Assembly (NCBI GenBank): GCA_013299115.1
Contig: JAAFKA010000024.1
Coordinates: 1-64,000 of the forward strand
DNA from: Cytophagales bacterium
Lineage (GTDB): Bacteria > Bacteroidota > Bacteroidia > Cytophagales > Thermoflexibacteraceae
Direction of reading: 5' to 3'
DNA: 64,000 nt
Below, piece by piece: positions 24,305 through 33,325 of this stretch. How positions within the stretch are numbered: the stretch's first letter is position 1; each line of letters opens with the position of its first letter. A program made the translations under genes and the position numbers. The notes under the pieces are model-generated. The model worked only from the letters and a program-made list of their open reading frames with translations. It had not been told where the DNA came from and made no database searches.

Positions 24305-26905
24305 TCAATTTGCAATCCTACCTTTTTGCACCAAAAACTTGATGTATTGCGTTTGATTGCCTATTTGTATCTGCACCAAATATAGCCCATCTGCCCATTG
24401 CGAAACATCTATGGTTTTGTTTTCGCCTGTGGATTGACTGCCTTGCAATAATTGTACGCCTAAGTTGTTGTAAATTACAAAATCGTATGGCATTTTGCTC
24501 TCTGTGCCTTGCCAGCCGAAAGTATAGCTGTTTGAGGCGGGGTTGGGGTAGCCAACTATTTCAGAAATTGGTAATTCTACCTTTTCTATACACATACCTC
24601 CCTTTGGACAGTCAGGAATGTCTTTACAGTAATCTACTGTATGCAAGTCAAATGTTTCCATACGATAAGTACGTTGCCCTTTGTCTATATCCACAGGCAA
24701 GCTACAATAATTCGTTGCTCGAACATAAACTTTTATAGGGGTTTTTATATTCGTCTTTCGCAAAGGTATGATGTAGGCAGTATTTCTATTCCTAGCTCTA
24801 ATCACGGCATCTGCGGGGTTTACATACCATTCATAGCCTGTAGCCCCATCTACTTCCTCTATGGATAGGTTATTTGTATATCCCATACACAAATAATCTT
24901 GCGACAAAGCACCAATGGGTGCAGGTCTGCCTACCCAAAAACGGTAAGAAGCTGGTGCAGAAGGGGTACACTGTAAAGGTGTGGCTGTCAAAGTTTCCCA
25001 GTAACCATCAACAACATTGTCGGGGAAGGCTGGGGGCATAAAATTTACAGTAACTGAATAATTATTTGTAACCGTAGAAGACTGCCATCTTCCATTTAAA
25101 CCTGTGGCACGTCCATTGCTCAACTCCCAATGAAAAATACTATTGGGCAAAACAGGCAACTGTGTAAAGTTGCGGTCTATCCGAACACGAGCAGCAAAAT
25201 AATATACGGGGTTGATGTCGCAAACAAAATTCTGCCAAGCATGAAACTCTGTAAAACCAACCAAAGGGCTATCTAACAACCCTACGGCAAACAAGGCAGC
25301 CACTACACTTGCTACTTCCTCAGAACATTCGCCATATAAATCAGCAGCAGCACGGCGGGCAGCTTGGGGTATATCTCGGTACGTGGCACCCGAAGTCAAA
25401 TAACCTGCCACACACATACGATAGGCTATTTTTTCTGCCACCTCCAAACCAATGCCTCTAACCGAAAAACTATTGCCAAAGTCGTTTGTCCCTGTTCCTC
25501 CTACGCTTAACCTATAAAACCAATGCCCTAAGACCAAGCCCTTGCCATGTTTCTCTAAAACATTCCAATCTGTTCCCTGATAAGTATTTTCTCCTTTGTT
25601 GAGTGAATTTGGGTCTTCAGGTAATGCTAAATTGCGTAAACAAGCAGCACTTCGCATCACTTGGTCGCCTATCTGCCAACTGCCTCTCCTCAGACAAATT
25701 CCCCAAATATCGGCAAAACCTTCGTGTAAGGCAGCTGTTTCGCCTCCTGCTGTAGAGTTTAAACCAAAAGACCAGTTGAAGCCATGCCCTACTTCATGCC
25801 CTATGATGTCTAAGGTTACAAGGGGCTTATGAATATTTGCTCCATCATGAAAATAAGCTGTTTTATTACTATTATTCCAAAAAGAATTGTCTTCGTTGCC
25901 TGCACGAGCCACTATGTTAAGGGTGGAACCTTGTCCATCATACCCATTTCTGCCATGTACACCGTCCCAGTAGTTTTGGGCTTGCATACCGCCCCAGTGT
26001 GCGTCTAAAGCCACATCATCTCCATTGGCAGCATAGTCGGCTTCTGTCCAGTTGCCGTCATCGTCTATCATGTTTATTTTTTTTGCATTGGTGGTTTTCA
26101 CACTGATGATGTTAAAGTTTTTGTCATCACCTGCTATGAGTTTAAACACACCTGGGCTGATTTGGCGAGTGTTTATTTTCTGAGTGCCACTGTATCGGGT
26201 ATTGGCATCGCCCACAAAACTACAAATAGTACTACTTTGATTTAAGATTTCTCCTGTGTAAGCATCGGCATAGACCACTGCATGGAGGGCGTGGACTTCA
26301 AAAAAGTAGGCTAACCTAAACTTTTGGGGCATATCAGGTGCGGCATCTCCACCCCAACCCCACCAAACCAATTCGGCTTTTTCGGCAGTTGTGGCGTGGT
26401 CTTCTGTGTGCGAAGTGCTTGCTTGGGCTTCGGCTCTTGCTTTGCCCAACTGTTCGGTTACTTTTTCTTTGCAGGCAGCAAGGGACAAAGGCGAGGCAAG
26501 CGTAGAGCCAACTAAATTTTTATAAGCCCCGTTGATGTACGTAATTTGCCCTTTTTGGCTATGCACTACATATTCGCCATGCTGTACTTTGACTCCTCTG
26601 TAATATTGCTGAAAAGCAGTATGCGTATAGCCCAACTGGTCGGTTTCGGTCTTGTAGGGTACAAAGGTAGTAAAACCATCAGTAGGCAATACTTTGTGGA
26701 GCAAGGTAGTAGCTTCTGCGGGGGTATAGGTTCTATCAAAAGAACTAAAAGACAGCAAATTGCCTTTTTCGGGAGATTGCTGGGCATAAGCCCCAAAACT
26801 AAAGCTTAGTAGGGCTAAAAATTTGCAAGTAATTTGCAAGTAATTTGCAAGTAATTTGCAAGTAATTTGCAAGTAATTTGCAAGTAATTTGCAAGTAATT
26901 TGCAA
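24305..26905 (-). CDS. T9SS-secreted M4 (thermolysin-like) metalloprotease with repeat-encoded signal peptide
   Basis: A secreted zinc endopeptidase. An FTP-type propeptide follows the signal peptide (about residues 50-110, AFQQYYRGVKVQHGEYVV). The catalytic domain has the zinc motif HEVGH near residues 370-374 and ALHEGFADIWG with the third zinc ligand. A C-terminal T9SS type A domain ends the protein (YPNPASNSYTFGW onward). The signal peptide is read from an 11-bp tandem repeat (26822-26920) as LQITCKLLANY cycles and ends FLALLSFSFGAYAQ. In this frame the only start is a TTG inside the repeats (26905). The natural ATG (26943, MKTRIEKNN), 20 bases after the upstream lipoprotein gene, is in another frame and meets a TAG at the repeat exit, so the gene is probably switched off here. 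Confidence 0.88.
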   Translation of the reverse strand: MQITCKLLANYLQITCKLLANYLQITCKFLALLSFSFGAYAQQSPEKGNLLSFSSFDRTYTPAEATTLLHKVLPTDGFTTFVPYKTETDQLGYTHTAFQQYYRGVKVQHGEYVVHSQKGQITYINGAYKNLVGSTLASPLSLAACKEKVTEQLGKARAEAQASTSHTEDHATTAEKAELVWWGWGGDAAPDMPQKFRLAYFFEVHALHAVVYADAYTGEILNQSSTICSFVGDANTRYSGTQKINTRQISPGVFKLIAGDDKNFNIISVKTTNAKKINMIDDDGNWTEADYAANGDDVALDAHWGGMQAQNYWDGVHGRNGYDGQGSTLNIVARAGNEDNSFWNNSNKTAYFHDGANIHKPLVTLDIIGHEVGHGFNWSFGLNSTAGGETAALHEGFADIWGICLRRGSWQIGDQVMRSAACLRNLALPEDPNSLNKGENTYQGTDWNVLEKHGKGLVLGHWFYRLSVGGTGTNDFGNSFSVRGIGLEVAEKIAYRMCVAGYLTSGATYRDIPQAARRAAADLYGECSEEVASVVAALFAVGLLDSPLVGFTEFHAWQNFVCDINPVYYFAARVRIDRNFTQLPVLPNSIFHWELSNGRATGLNGRWQSSTVTNNYSVTVNFMPPAFPDNVVDGYWETLTATPLQCTPSAPASYRFWVGRPAPIGALSQDYLCMGYTNNLSIEEVDGATGYEWYVNPADAVIRARNRNTAYIIPLRKTNIKTPIKVYVRATNYCSLPVDIDKGQRTYRMETFDLHTVDYCKDIPDCPKGGMCIEKVELPISEIVGYPNPASNSYTFGWQGTESKMPYDFVIYNNLGVQLLQGSQSTGENKTIDVSQWADGLYLVQIQIGNQTQYIKFLVQKGRIAN

Positions 26906-26920
26906 GTAATTTGCAAATTA
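26822..26920. repeat. 11-bp tandem repeat inside the M4 protease signal peptide
   Basis: Eight perfect copies of TTTGCAAGTAA (26822-26909) and a ninth altered one (26910-26920). Because 11 is not a multiple of 3, the repeat reads as the same 11-residue cycle in every frame and only the exit frame depends on copy number. Relative to ATG 26943 the present number is out of frame; minus one or plus two copies would be in frame. Confidence 0.95.
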
Positions 26921-26963
26921 TTTTTTTCTATTCTTGTTTTCATCTAAATTTATTTTTTTGGGT

Positions 26964-27431
26964 TTATTTTTCTTCGAACAAAAGGGTAAGATTGGTAACT
27001 TGCTTTTTCAAAGGCATGTACTTGTCCTCTTTGCAGGGGGTGTAATTAAGAGCATTTACATTACTCGGTGCAGTTTTGTTCTCATTGCAATAAAGAATTA
27101 AACCCATACCGTCACAGGCATAAGCCCCTGCGTTTATAAGAAAAGTAGGATTATTTGTAGGAAAGTGTTCAAACAAATAAACAGTGGCATTTTTATACTG
27201 CCCACTGTAAATTTTAGAGTTCGTGGTCGTATAATTTTCTTTGATATACCCTATCTCTCTTGCCATCCACCAATAGTCTGTGAGTGGGTTTTGCACAGGT
27301 AAACAGGTGGCAAGGGTAATACCTGCCAAGGGGTCATTAGCTGGCTCTTGTTCTGCGGGGCAGCCAGTGAGTGTGAGGGCAAAAGCAGCTAATACGGCTG
27401 TGTGTGTTGCCAATTTTTTAAATAATTTCAT
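26964..27431 (-). CDS. Small lipoprotein, duplicated copy A
   Basis: A 155-residue lipoprotein with signal MKLFKKLATHTAVLAAFALT ending LTGC (Cys24). The mature part has a WW pair (TDYWWMAREIGYI), two further conserved Cys residues (YACDGMGLILYC) and NALNYTPCKEDKY, then a C-terminus LTLLFEEK. It is paralogous to 27605-28075: the first 40 and last 30 residues are almost identical, the middle about half. It ends 20 bases before the ATG of the M4 protease and has its own promoter box (27474-27481, minus strand). Co-transcription with the protease suggests a helper, inhibitor or surface partner; this is inference. No known family is recognised. Confidence 0.78.
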   Translation of the reverse strand: MKLFKKLATHTAVLAAFALTLTGCPAEQEPANDPLAGITLATCLPVQNPLTDYWWMAREIGYIKENYTTTNSKIYSGQYKNATVYLFEHFPTNNPTFLINAGAYACDGMGLILYCNENKTAPSNVNALNYTPCKEDKYMPLKKQVTNLTLLFEEK

Positions 27432-27473
27432 AAGATTAAAATGGGTTTAGACTGTTAAATGATAAAATCGAGG

Positions 27474-27481
27474 CAAAGGTA
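27474..27481 (-). promoter_or_regulatory. -7 box TACCTTTG for lipoprotein copy A
   Basis: Exact TAnnTTTG match on the minus strand, 42 bases before the start codon, conserved in both duplicate copies. Confidence 0.65.
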
Positions 27482-27604
27482 AGGAGAAAAAGAAGGATTG
27501 CAAATTGTAGGGAATAGAATTATCGTTAAGCCTTGTTAAATACGCTATTGCAAATAAAGGTTGTCCGACTATTCTTGTTTTCATCTAAATTTATTTTTTT
27601 GGGT

Positions 27605-28075
27605 TTATTTTTCTTCGAACAAAAGGGTAAGATTGGTTACTTGCTTTTTCAAAGGCATGTACTTGTCCTCTTTGCAGGGGGTGTAATTAAGAGCATTTAC
27701 ATTGGTTGCATTAGTTGATGCTCCCTTGCTCTCTCTACAATAGCTGATTAAACCTTGTCCAGTACAATCTAATACCCAACCACGCCAAAGATTAGGATTA
27801 TTTGGATAGTAAGTTTCTATTAAATAGACATTAGTATTTTTATACTGCCCTTTATAGATTTTGGACTTGAAATCAGGATATTTAACTAAAGAATTTACCT
27901 CTCTTTTCATCCACCAGTAGTCTGTTAGAGGGTTTTGTACAGGTGGACAGCTGGGCAGGGTGATGCCTGCCAAGGGGTCATTAGCTGGCTCTTGTTCTGC
28001 GGGGCAGCCAGTGAGTGTGAGGGCAAAAGCAGCTAATACGGCTGTGTGTGTTGCCAATTTTTTAAATAATTTCAT
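27605..28075 (-). CDS. Small lipoprotein, duplicated copy B
   Basis: A 156-residue paralogue of the downstream lipoprotein, with the same signal and lipobox (LTGC), the same start of the mature part (PAEQEPANDPLAGITL) and the same C-terminus. The middle differs: SLVKYPDFKSKIYKGQYKNT and YYPNNPNLWRGWVLDCTGQG replace the other copy's residues, while Cys, WW and the K-Y-K-N pattern are kept. The mosaic of identical ends and diverged centre suggests either diversification or gene conversion at the ends. Promoter box TACCTTTG at 28118-28125 on the minus strand. Function unknown. Confidence 0.78.
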   Translation of the reverse strand: MKLFKKLATHTAVLAAFALTLTGCPAEQEPANDPLAGITLPSCPPVQNPLTDYWWMKREVNSLVKYPDFKSKIYKGQYKNTNVYLIETYYPNNPNLWRGWVLDCTGQGLISYCRESKGASTNATNVNALNYTPCKEDKYMPLKKQVTNLTLLFEEK

Positions 28076-28117
28076 AAGATTAAAATGGGTTTAGACTGTT
28101 AAATGATAAAACCGAGG

Positions 28118-28125
28118 CAAAGGTA
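28118..28125 (-). promoter_or_regulatory. -7 box TACCTTTG for lipoprotein copy B
   Basis: Exact TAnnTTTG match, same distance to the start codon as in copy A. Confidence 0.65.
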
Positions 28126-28233
28126 AGGAGAAAAATAATTAATCCGTAATTAATTGCTAATCAAATAATTATATTTAATTTTAAGTCCGTAGCAATGCAA
28201 CCTTTTCTGTTATACAAATTATTCGTAAACTTT

Positions 28234-31137
28234 ATGAAAAAGCTACTTTTTAGTATATTCTTTTGCTTGTGCAACTGGTGTGTGGTGGGGCAAGACCTCA
28301 CCACCGCCCAACAAGCAAGCCTCGATTCGGCTAAGGCTGTTGTGAATAAAGCCGAAGCTACCAAAGGCAAATACGATACGCTGTACGCCAGAACTTTGTA
28401 TAATTTGGCTGTGCTAAACCACCAATTCGGCAAGTCCACCGAAGGCGAAGGGCTACTGCTTGAAGTAATGGAAAGCTACACTGCAAAAGGGGCAAATATG
28501 AAGGCACAACGAACTATGCCCTACCTCAACGCAGTTACGACCTTAGCCGACCTCTATTTTGACACCGAAAGGTATGAGGAATCCTTAGATATGTATAAAG
28601 AAAGTCTAAGCATTGCCCAATTTCTGTTGCCCGAATACCACGACCAGTATATTTATCAACTTTTTCGGCAGCTGCTGATTTCGCAACTCATTGGTTTGCA
28701 CACCGAAGTAGATAGAAAAATGGTGGAAATAGAGAAAATTTATAAGACCCACCAATTACAGCAACGGATTGATTTTGTGGAGGTTGTGCTGAAAAAAGCC
28801 GAAATTATGGCAGGCGAAAGGCAATATTATGAGGCATTGGATTTGTTGGAAAACAGCCAAAACAAATTGGCAAAAGGAGGATATAAAAGTCATACAAAAA
28901 AATATAATAGCCAACTACTAAACCAAAAATTGCGGGCAGAAATTGGCAAAATTTATGCAAACCTAAACCAACCCGCCAAAGCAGAAAGTTATTACAAGCC
29001 GCTAAGTGCCGAAAAAATTGCAAACGAAAAACTCTATGAAACTATTTTTTTGAATTTGGGTTTGGTGTTGCAAAAACAAAAAAAATATACAGAGGCTTTG
29101 GCTATTTTTGAAAAAAATAAGCAAACAGTTAGCAAAAAATATGGCGAAAAATCTCCGCAAACAGCCCTTGCCCACACTTACTTAGCAGATTTGTATGCTT
29201 TTCAAGACAAATTGCCACAGGCAGAAGGTATTTACAAACAAGCTATTGCCATTTTGAAAGAAAATACAGACGGCAGAGAAGTGGAATATGCCACTATTTG
29301 CAACAAATTGGGCAATCTGTATGAGGAGATGTTTCTCTACCAAAGTGCCATTCCTCTCTATGCAGAGGCACTGAAAATACGCGGGGCAGAACTCGGCGAA
29401 GAACACCCCGATTATTTGATTTCGTTGAGTAATTTGGCTACTGTTTACCAAAAATTGCAACTTTACGAAAAAGCAGAGCCTTATTTTAGAGAATATATGT
29501 TGGCACTGCACAAAGAAATTACAACCAAATTTTCGTCTTTGAATGATGCCGAAAAAGCCTCTTTTTACGAAGGAATGAAACCTACCATCGAAAATTTTAT
29601 GCGTTATTGCATAGACAGGGCAGGGCTGAATCCTTATAGACCTGTTCCTTCGTTCAAACAATCGTCAAAAATTTTGGGAGATTTGTTCGACTTGCAACTT
29701 ACCACCAAAGCTATTTTGTTGAGTTCCAGCACCAAAGTAAGGCAGCAGATTCTGAACAGTCAAGACACCATGCTGGTCAATCAATACAAACATTGGGCAA
29801 AGTGCAAGGAGCAACTCACGCAATATGCCATGATAAAACGCAGTGATTTGGTAAGTTTTGGTATCAATATAGACAGTTTGCGTCAGGTTACGAATGACCT
29901 CGAAAAAAGCTTGAGTTTGTTGTCCATAGATTTTGCCCAAGAATACACCAACGTAAACTTGCCTACTTGGAAAGATATACAGAAAAAGCTCAAAGCAGAT
30001 GAGGCTGCGGTGGAAATTATCCAAATTCCGTACAGAAAAGACACCACTTTTTACGTTGCTCTCATCGTCAAACCGACTACCCAAAATCAGCCCGAAGTTG
30101 CTTTTTTTGCAAACGGAGCAGCTATGGACCTTCGTTTTTTGAAACTCTACCGCAATTCTATTCGTTACCAACTTGCCGACAAGACAACTTTTATGAACTA
30201 TTGGCATCCGATAGCCGAAAAGCTAAAGGGAGTTCGCAAGGTTTATCTTTCACCTGACGGGGCTTATCACCAAATCAGCCTTTACACTTTGCTCAATCCT
30301 GTTTCGGGCAATTATTTGTTGGAGGAGATAGACATTGCTTTGCTTACCAATAGCAAAGATATGTTGGCAGACCAAACCAAAGATTTGATTGGAAACAAAA
30401 CGGCTTTGCTTGTAGGCAGACCCAATTATTCGGTCAATCAGGCTGTTGCAACGACTCAAACGACTCAAAGCAGAGGGGCAATGCGTGAAATTATGCGAGG
30501 GGCAGCTTTTAGTGATTTGGCGGGTACGGAGAAAGAAGTGAAATATATAGACTCTGTTTTGCAAGCCAACCAATGGAAAACTCACCTCTACGTGGGCAAC
30601 AAAGCAGACGAAAATGCGGTTAAGAAATCCGACTCTTTGTGGCAACACTTGCAAATTCAAAGCCCAACCATTCTGCACATAGCTACACATGGTTTTTTTG
30701 TAAACTCAAACAACGAATTATCTGACCCGATGCTGCGGTCGGGCATTGTGCTGGCGGGCATTAACAATTACCTCAAAAATGGCGAAAAACTGCAAAACGA
30801 GGATGGCATTTTGAATGCACAGGAGGCAATGCTTTTGAATTTATCACACACCGAATTGGTTATTCTTTCGGCTTGCGAAACAGGATTGGGCGATGTGAGG
30901 CAGGGCGAAGGAGTGTATGGTTTGCAACGAGCATTAAAATTGGCAGGAGCAAAAAGCATTATGATGTCTTTGTGGAAAGTAGATGATTTGGCAACTGCAC
31001 AACTGATGTCCACTTTTTACACCGAACTGATGAAGGGCAAAACCAAAATACAGGCTTTCCGCACAGCTCAACTCCAAGTAAAAGCAAACTACAAAAATCC
31101 TATGTATTGGGGGGCTTTTGTGATGATTGGGGAATAA
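28234..31137 (+). CDS. Exported TPR-CHAT caspase-like protease
   Basis: A 967-residue protein with a signal peptide (MKKLLFSIFFCLCNWCVVGQ), about eight TPRs (near residues 40-420, with clear kinesin-light-chain-like units such as YAEALKIRGAELGEEHPDY) and a C-terminal CHAT domain (about 690-967). The catalytic pair is visible: His819 in LHIATHGFF and Cys881 in LSACETGLGDV. CHAT domains are clan CD cysteine peptidases related to caspases and separase. Many bacterial TPR-CHAT proteins are cytosolic; this one is predicted to be exported. The start at 28234 is chosen over 28195 because it begins the signal peptide. It borders the kinase/caspase locus and ends at a terminator (31172-31204). Confidence 0.88.
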   Translation: MKKLLFSIFFCLCNWCVVGQDLTTAQQASLDSAKAVVNKAEATKGKYDTLYARTLYNLAVLNHQFGKSTEGEGLLLEVMESYTAKGANMKAQRTMPYLNAVTTLADLYFDTERYEESLDMYKESLSIAQFLLPEYHDQYIYQLFRQLLISQLIGLHTEVDRKMVEIEKIYKTHQLQQRIDFVEVVLKKAEIMAGERQYYEALDLLENSQNKLAKGGYKSHTKKYNSQLLNQKLRAEIGKIYANLNQPAKAESYYKPLSAEKIANEKLYETIFLNLGLVLQKQKKYTEALAIFEKNKQTVSKKYGEKSPQTALAHTYLADLYAFQDKLPQAEGIYKQAIAILKENTDGREVEYATICNKLGNLYEEMFLYQSAIPLYAEALKIRGAELGEEHPDYLISLSNLATVYQKLQLYEKAEPYFREYMLALHKEITTKFSSLNDAEKASFYEGMKPTIENFMRYCIDRAGLNPYRPVPSFKQSSKILGDLFDLQLTTKAILLSSSTKVRQQILNSQDTMLVNQYKHWAKCKEQLTQYAMIKRSDLVSFGINIDSLRQVTNDLEKSLSLLSIDFAQEYTNVNLPTWKDIQKKLKADEAAVEIIQIPYRKDTTFYVALIVKPTTQNQPEVAFFANGAAMDLRFLKLYRNSIRYQLADKTTFMNYWHPIAEKLKGVRKVYLSPDGAYHQISLYTLLNPVSGNYLLEEIDIALLTNSKDMLADQTKDLIGNKTALLVGRPNYSVNQAVATTQTTQSRGAMREIMRGAAFSDLAGTEKEVKYIDSVLQANQWKTHLYVGNKADENAVKKSDSLWQHLQIQSPTILHIATHGFFVNSNNELSDPMLRSGIVLAGINNYLKNGEKLQNEDGILNAQEAMLLNLSHTELVILSACETGLGDVRQGEGVYGLQRALKLAGAKSIMMSLWKVDDLATAQLMSTFYTELMKGKTKIQAFRTAQLQVKANYKNPMYWGAFVMIGE

Positions 31138-31171
31138 AATGCAAATGTTTGGTACGTTGGCAATGTTAGAT

Positions 31172-31204
31172 AGCCCTATCAAGACCTTGAATAGGGCTTT
31201 CTTT
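31172..31204 (+). terminator. Terminator after the CHAT gene
   Basis: Stem AGCCCTAT (31172-31179) / ATAGGGCT (31191-31198), 11-base loop, then TTCTTT. Confidence 0.75.
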
Positions 31205-31271
31205 GGAATTTTGAAAATGACTATAAATATGGATTTTTAAAGACTGACGGAATAGTTTTTTTGATTTGCTA

Positions 31272-32894
31272 TCAAGGTTTCAATATTGTAACACGTTGAA
31301 ATCCACTGTCTTCTTTTAGCTTGTCTTTTAAACGAATGATATTTTTAGAATACCCTTCTTCACCAATCCGTTCTTCCAGAAACTCTAACTTTAAATTATC
31401 TCCTTCTTTGGAAACTTGATAGACAATTTCTTGTACGCCTTCAGGGACTTCTCTTATGTATGTAAGATAATCAATTGCATCTTTCTTAGTTAGTTTCCAT
31501 CTGCCATCATCTACTAACTGTTTACTTTGATAATCTTCATAAGTGCCATTTACTAAAAAAATGGTTTTGTGTCGTTGATTATCCTCCTGCCATGTCCATG
31601 TGGTTCCTTTCAAATCAATAGAAGGAAGCACAACAGGGGTAGTATTTGTATTATCTTTTGCCACTTCTGGTTGTGTCGTTTCCTGAACAGGAGTAGCTTG
31701 TGTGGCAGGTGGGTTGTTTGCAGGGATTTGCTTTGTTGTTGTATCAACTTTATTGGTTGTATTGTCTGCATTAGCCTGTTCTGTTTTTGGGTCTTTTTTT
31801 GGCACTACTACAAACAAAATTGTTAGCGCAATTAGTAGCAAGACCACTGCTGAAATAATAATATAACCTATTGGCGTTTTGCTTTTTTTGTTCTCGTTGC
31901 TTGTTGGTTTTAATATTTCTTTGGGGCTGTCTGCAATAGGTGGTGGTGTATTTTTAGCAATAGGATTTATTTGCGTTTTTTCTGTTGGTTGGGCATTTAT
32001 AGTAGTTTTATCAAAGGAGTTGCTAATTGTTGTTTTTTCTTGTTCAGAGGTTGCTGCATAAGTACCAAATGCTAAAATAGCCTCTTTAAACTCCTTGCAA
32101 TTTGCATAGCGTTGTTGAGGATTTTTAGCTGTTGCTTTGGCTATTAAAATATCTAAAAAATTTGCGTCTTGTTTATTAGGTAGGGGCAAAGTAGGCAATG
32201 CTTGTTTTACTACTTTTTCCTTAATTTCGTAGTCAGATAATTGCAATTCTTCCTGTGAAAATAGGGGTTTGCCTGCTACCAATTCCCATAAAACCACGCC
32301 CAATGCGTAAATATCACTTCGTTGGTCTATGTGTTTCGAGTCTTTTACTTGTTCGGGACTCATGTAGATAGGTGTGCCGATGGCTACTCCTGTGCGTGTG
32401 TGCGTAGCCACGATGTCATCTTCTATTTTGGCTATACCAAAATCCAAAATGATAGGTTCGTGGTCGTGTTTTCTCACTAAAATATTGCTTGGTTTTATAT
32501 CTCTATGAATCACCCCTAATTGGTGGGCATAAATAAAGGCATCGAGTATCTTACAAAAAAGTTGTAGCTTTTTTTGTATTTCTTGGTTGTTTAGGTGATG
32601 ATGCACATATTCTCGCAAGCCAAATCCGTCTATGTATTCCATAAAGATATAGATAGTTTCGTGCTGCTCTATAAAATTGATAAGTGGCACTATGTTGGGG
32701 TGATTAATTTGGTGCATAATCTTAGCCTCCCGCATGAATTTTTGGCGGGTGTCTTCTCTTGCCAAATATTCAGGGTTTAGTACCTTTACCGCAACGGGTC
32801 TGCCTAAAGTTGGCTCTCCATAATAGACTTTTGCCATGCCCCCCTCACCAATTAATTTGGTCAGTGTATAACCATTGATAGTTGTTTGTAACAT
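31272..32894 (-). CDS. Membrane-anchored Ser/Thr protein kinase with exported lipocalin-like tail
   Basis: A 540-residue Hanks-type kinase. Kinase domain at about residues 8-275: glycine loop GEGGMAKVYYG (16-26), Lys37, HRDIKPSN (130-137), DFGIAK (151-156) and SPEQ (179-182). A Thr/Pro-rich linker follows, then one transmembrane helix near 345-368 and a Gln/Thr-rich extracytoplasmic linker. The last 110 residues look like a small beta-barrel sensor (GTTWTWQEDNQRHKTIFLV, LKLEFLEERIGEEGYS). All catalytic residues are present. It is the last gene of a minus-strand operon with FHA, PP2C, a second kinase and DUF805. It should write phosphothreonine read by the FHA proteins. Confidence 0.92.
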   Translation of the reverse strand: MLQTTINGYTLTKLIGEGGMAKVYYGEPTLGRPVAVKVLNPEYLAREDTRQKFMREAKIMHQINHPNIVPLINFIEQHETIYIFMEYIDGFGLREYVHHHLNNQEIQKKLQLFCKILDAFIYAHQLGVIHRDIKPSNILVRKHDHEPIILDFGIAKIEDDIVATHTRTGVAIGTPIYMSPEQVKDSKHIDQRSDIYALGVVLWELVAGKPLFSQEELQLSDYEIKEKVVKQALPTLPLPNKQDANFLDILIAKATAKNPQQRYANCKEFKEAILAFGTYAATSEQEKTTISNSFDKTTINAQPTEKTQINPIAKNTPPPIADSPKEILKPTSNENKKSKTPIGYIIISAVVLLLIALTILFVVVPKKDPKTEQANADNTTNKVDTTTKQIPANNPPATQATPVQETTQPEVAKDNTNTTPVVLPSIDLKGTTWTWQEDNQRHKTIFLVNGTYEDYQSKQLVDDGRWKLTKKDAIDYLTYIREVPEGVQEIVYQVSKEGDNLKLEFLEERIGEEGYSKNIIRLKDKLKEDSGFQRVTILKP

Positions 32895-32954
32895 AGAAAA
32901 TAAAGAATAAGAAATTGAAAATTAAGGTAAAAAAGCACTTTTGCAAGAAGTCTA

Positions 32955-33305
32955 TTATTTTGGAGACTTGCCATATTTATTTGATTTATGTTGTCCTGCG
33001 GTTGTCCAAAGCCATAAAAACAAGAAAAGCCAACCCAATATAGGGACAAAATACCAAAGCAATGCCCACGCACCATAACCAATATCGTGTAACCTCCGCA
33101 CTGTAAGACTTAAATAAGGTATAAAGGTAAGTAGTAGATAGATTAAAGGTAAATAAGGTAATGTGCCGTTGAAAACATATAAATTTGCCAAATAACATAG
33201 ATTAATCAAGGTGGTATTTATCAAACAAAAAAGAATATGCTCTTTTCGTCTGGCTCTGCCACCAAAGTTAAAATAGTTTTGCAATGAATAAAAATAAAAT
33301 AACAT
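32955..33305 (-). CDS. DUF805-family membrane protein
   Basis: A 116-residue inner membrane protein with about four hydrophobic segments. The DUF805 signatures are FNFGGRARRKEHILF near residues 12-26 and VRRLHDIGYGAWALL near 69-83. It sits between the two kinase genes (20 bases after one, 60 before the other), so it is probably part of the same operon. Family function is unknown; its constant presence between kinases here suggests a membrane partner rather than a passenger, but that is inference. Confidence 0.85.
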   Translation of the reverse strand: MLFYFYSLQNYFNFGGRARRKEHILFCLINTTLINLCYLANLYVFNGTLPYLPLIYLLLTFIPYLSLTVRRLHDIGYGAWALLWYFVPILGWLFLFLWLWTTAGQHKSNKYGKSPK

Positions 33306-33325
33306 AGCTTGCTGAAATAGTAAAA

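Larger units (their letters stand above)
26928..27491. repeat. Tandem duplication, copy A
   Basis: This 564-base block holds a lipoprotein gene, its promoter and the first bases of the M4 gene. It is repeated at 27569-28135 (567 bases), with 77 unrelated bases between. The ends are nearly identical and the middle has diverged. The offset changes from 641 to 644, that is by one codon, inside the gene. Confidence 0.88.
27569..28135. repeat. Tandem duplication, copy B
   Basis: Partner of 26928-27491. Its downstream end keeps the vestige of the M4 start (complement of ATGAAAACAAGAATAG, 27569-27584), which shows that the duplicated unit originally spanned the lipoprotein gene and the protease start codon. 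Confidence 0.88.

Noticed and set aside
27533-27718. 61-residue plus-strand reading frame
   Set aside because: Antisense of the duplicated lipoprotein end and spacer; nothing supports it.
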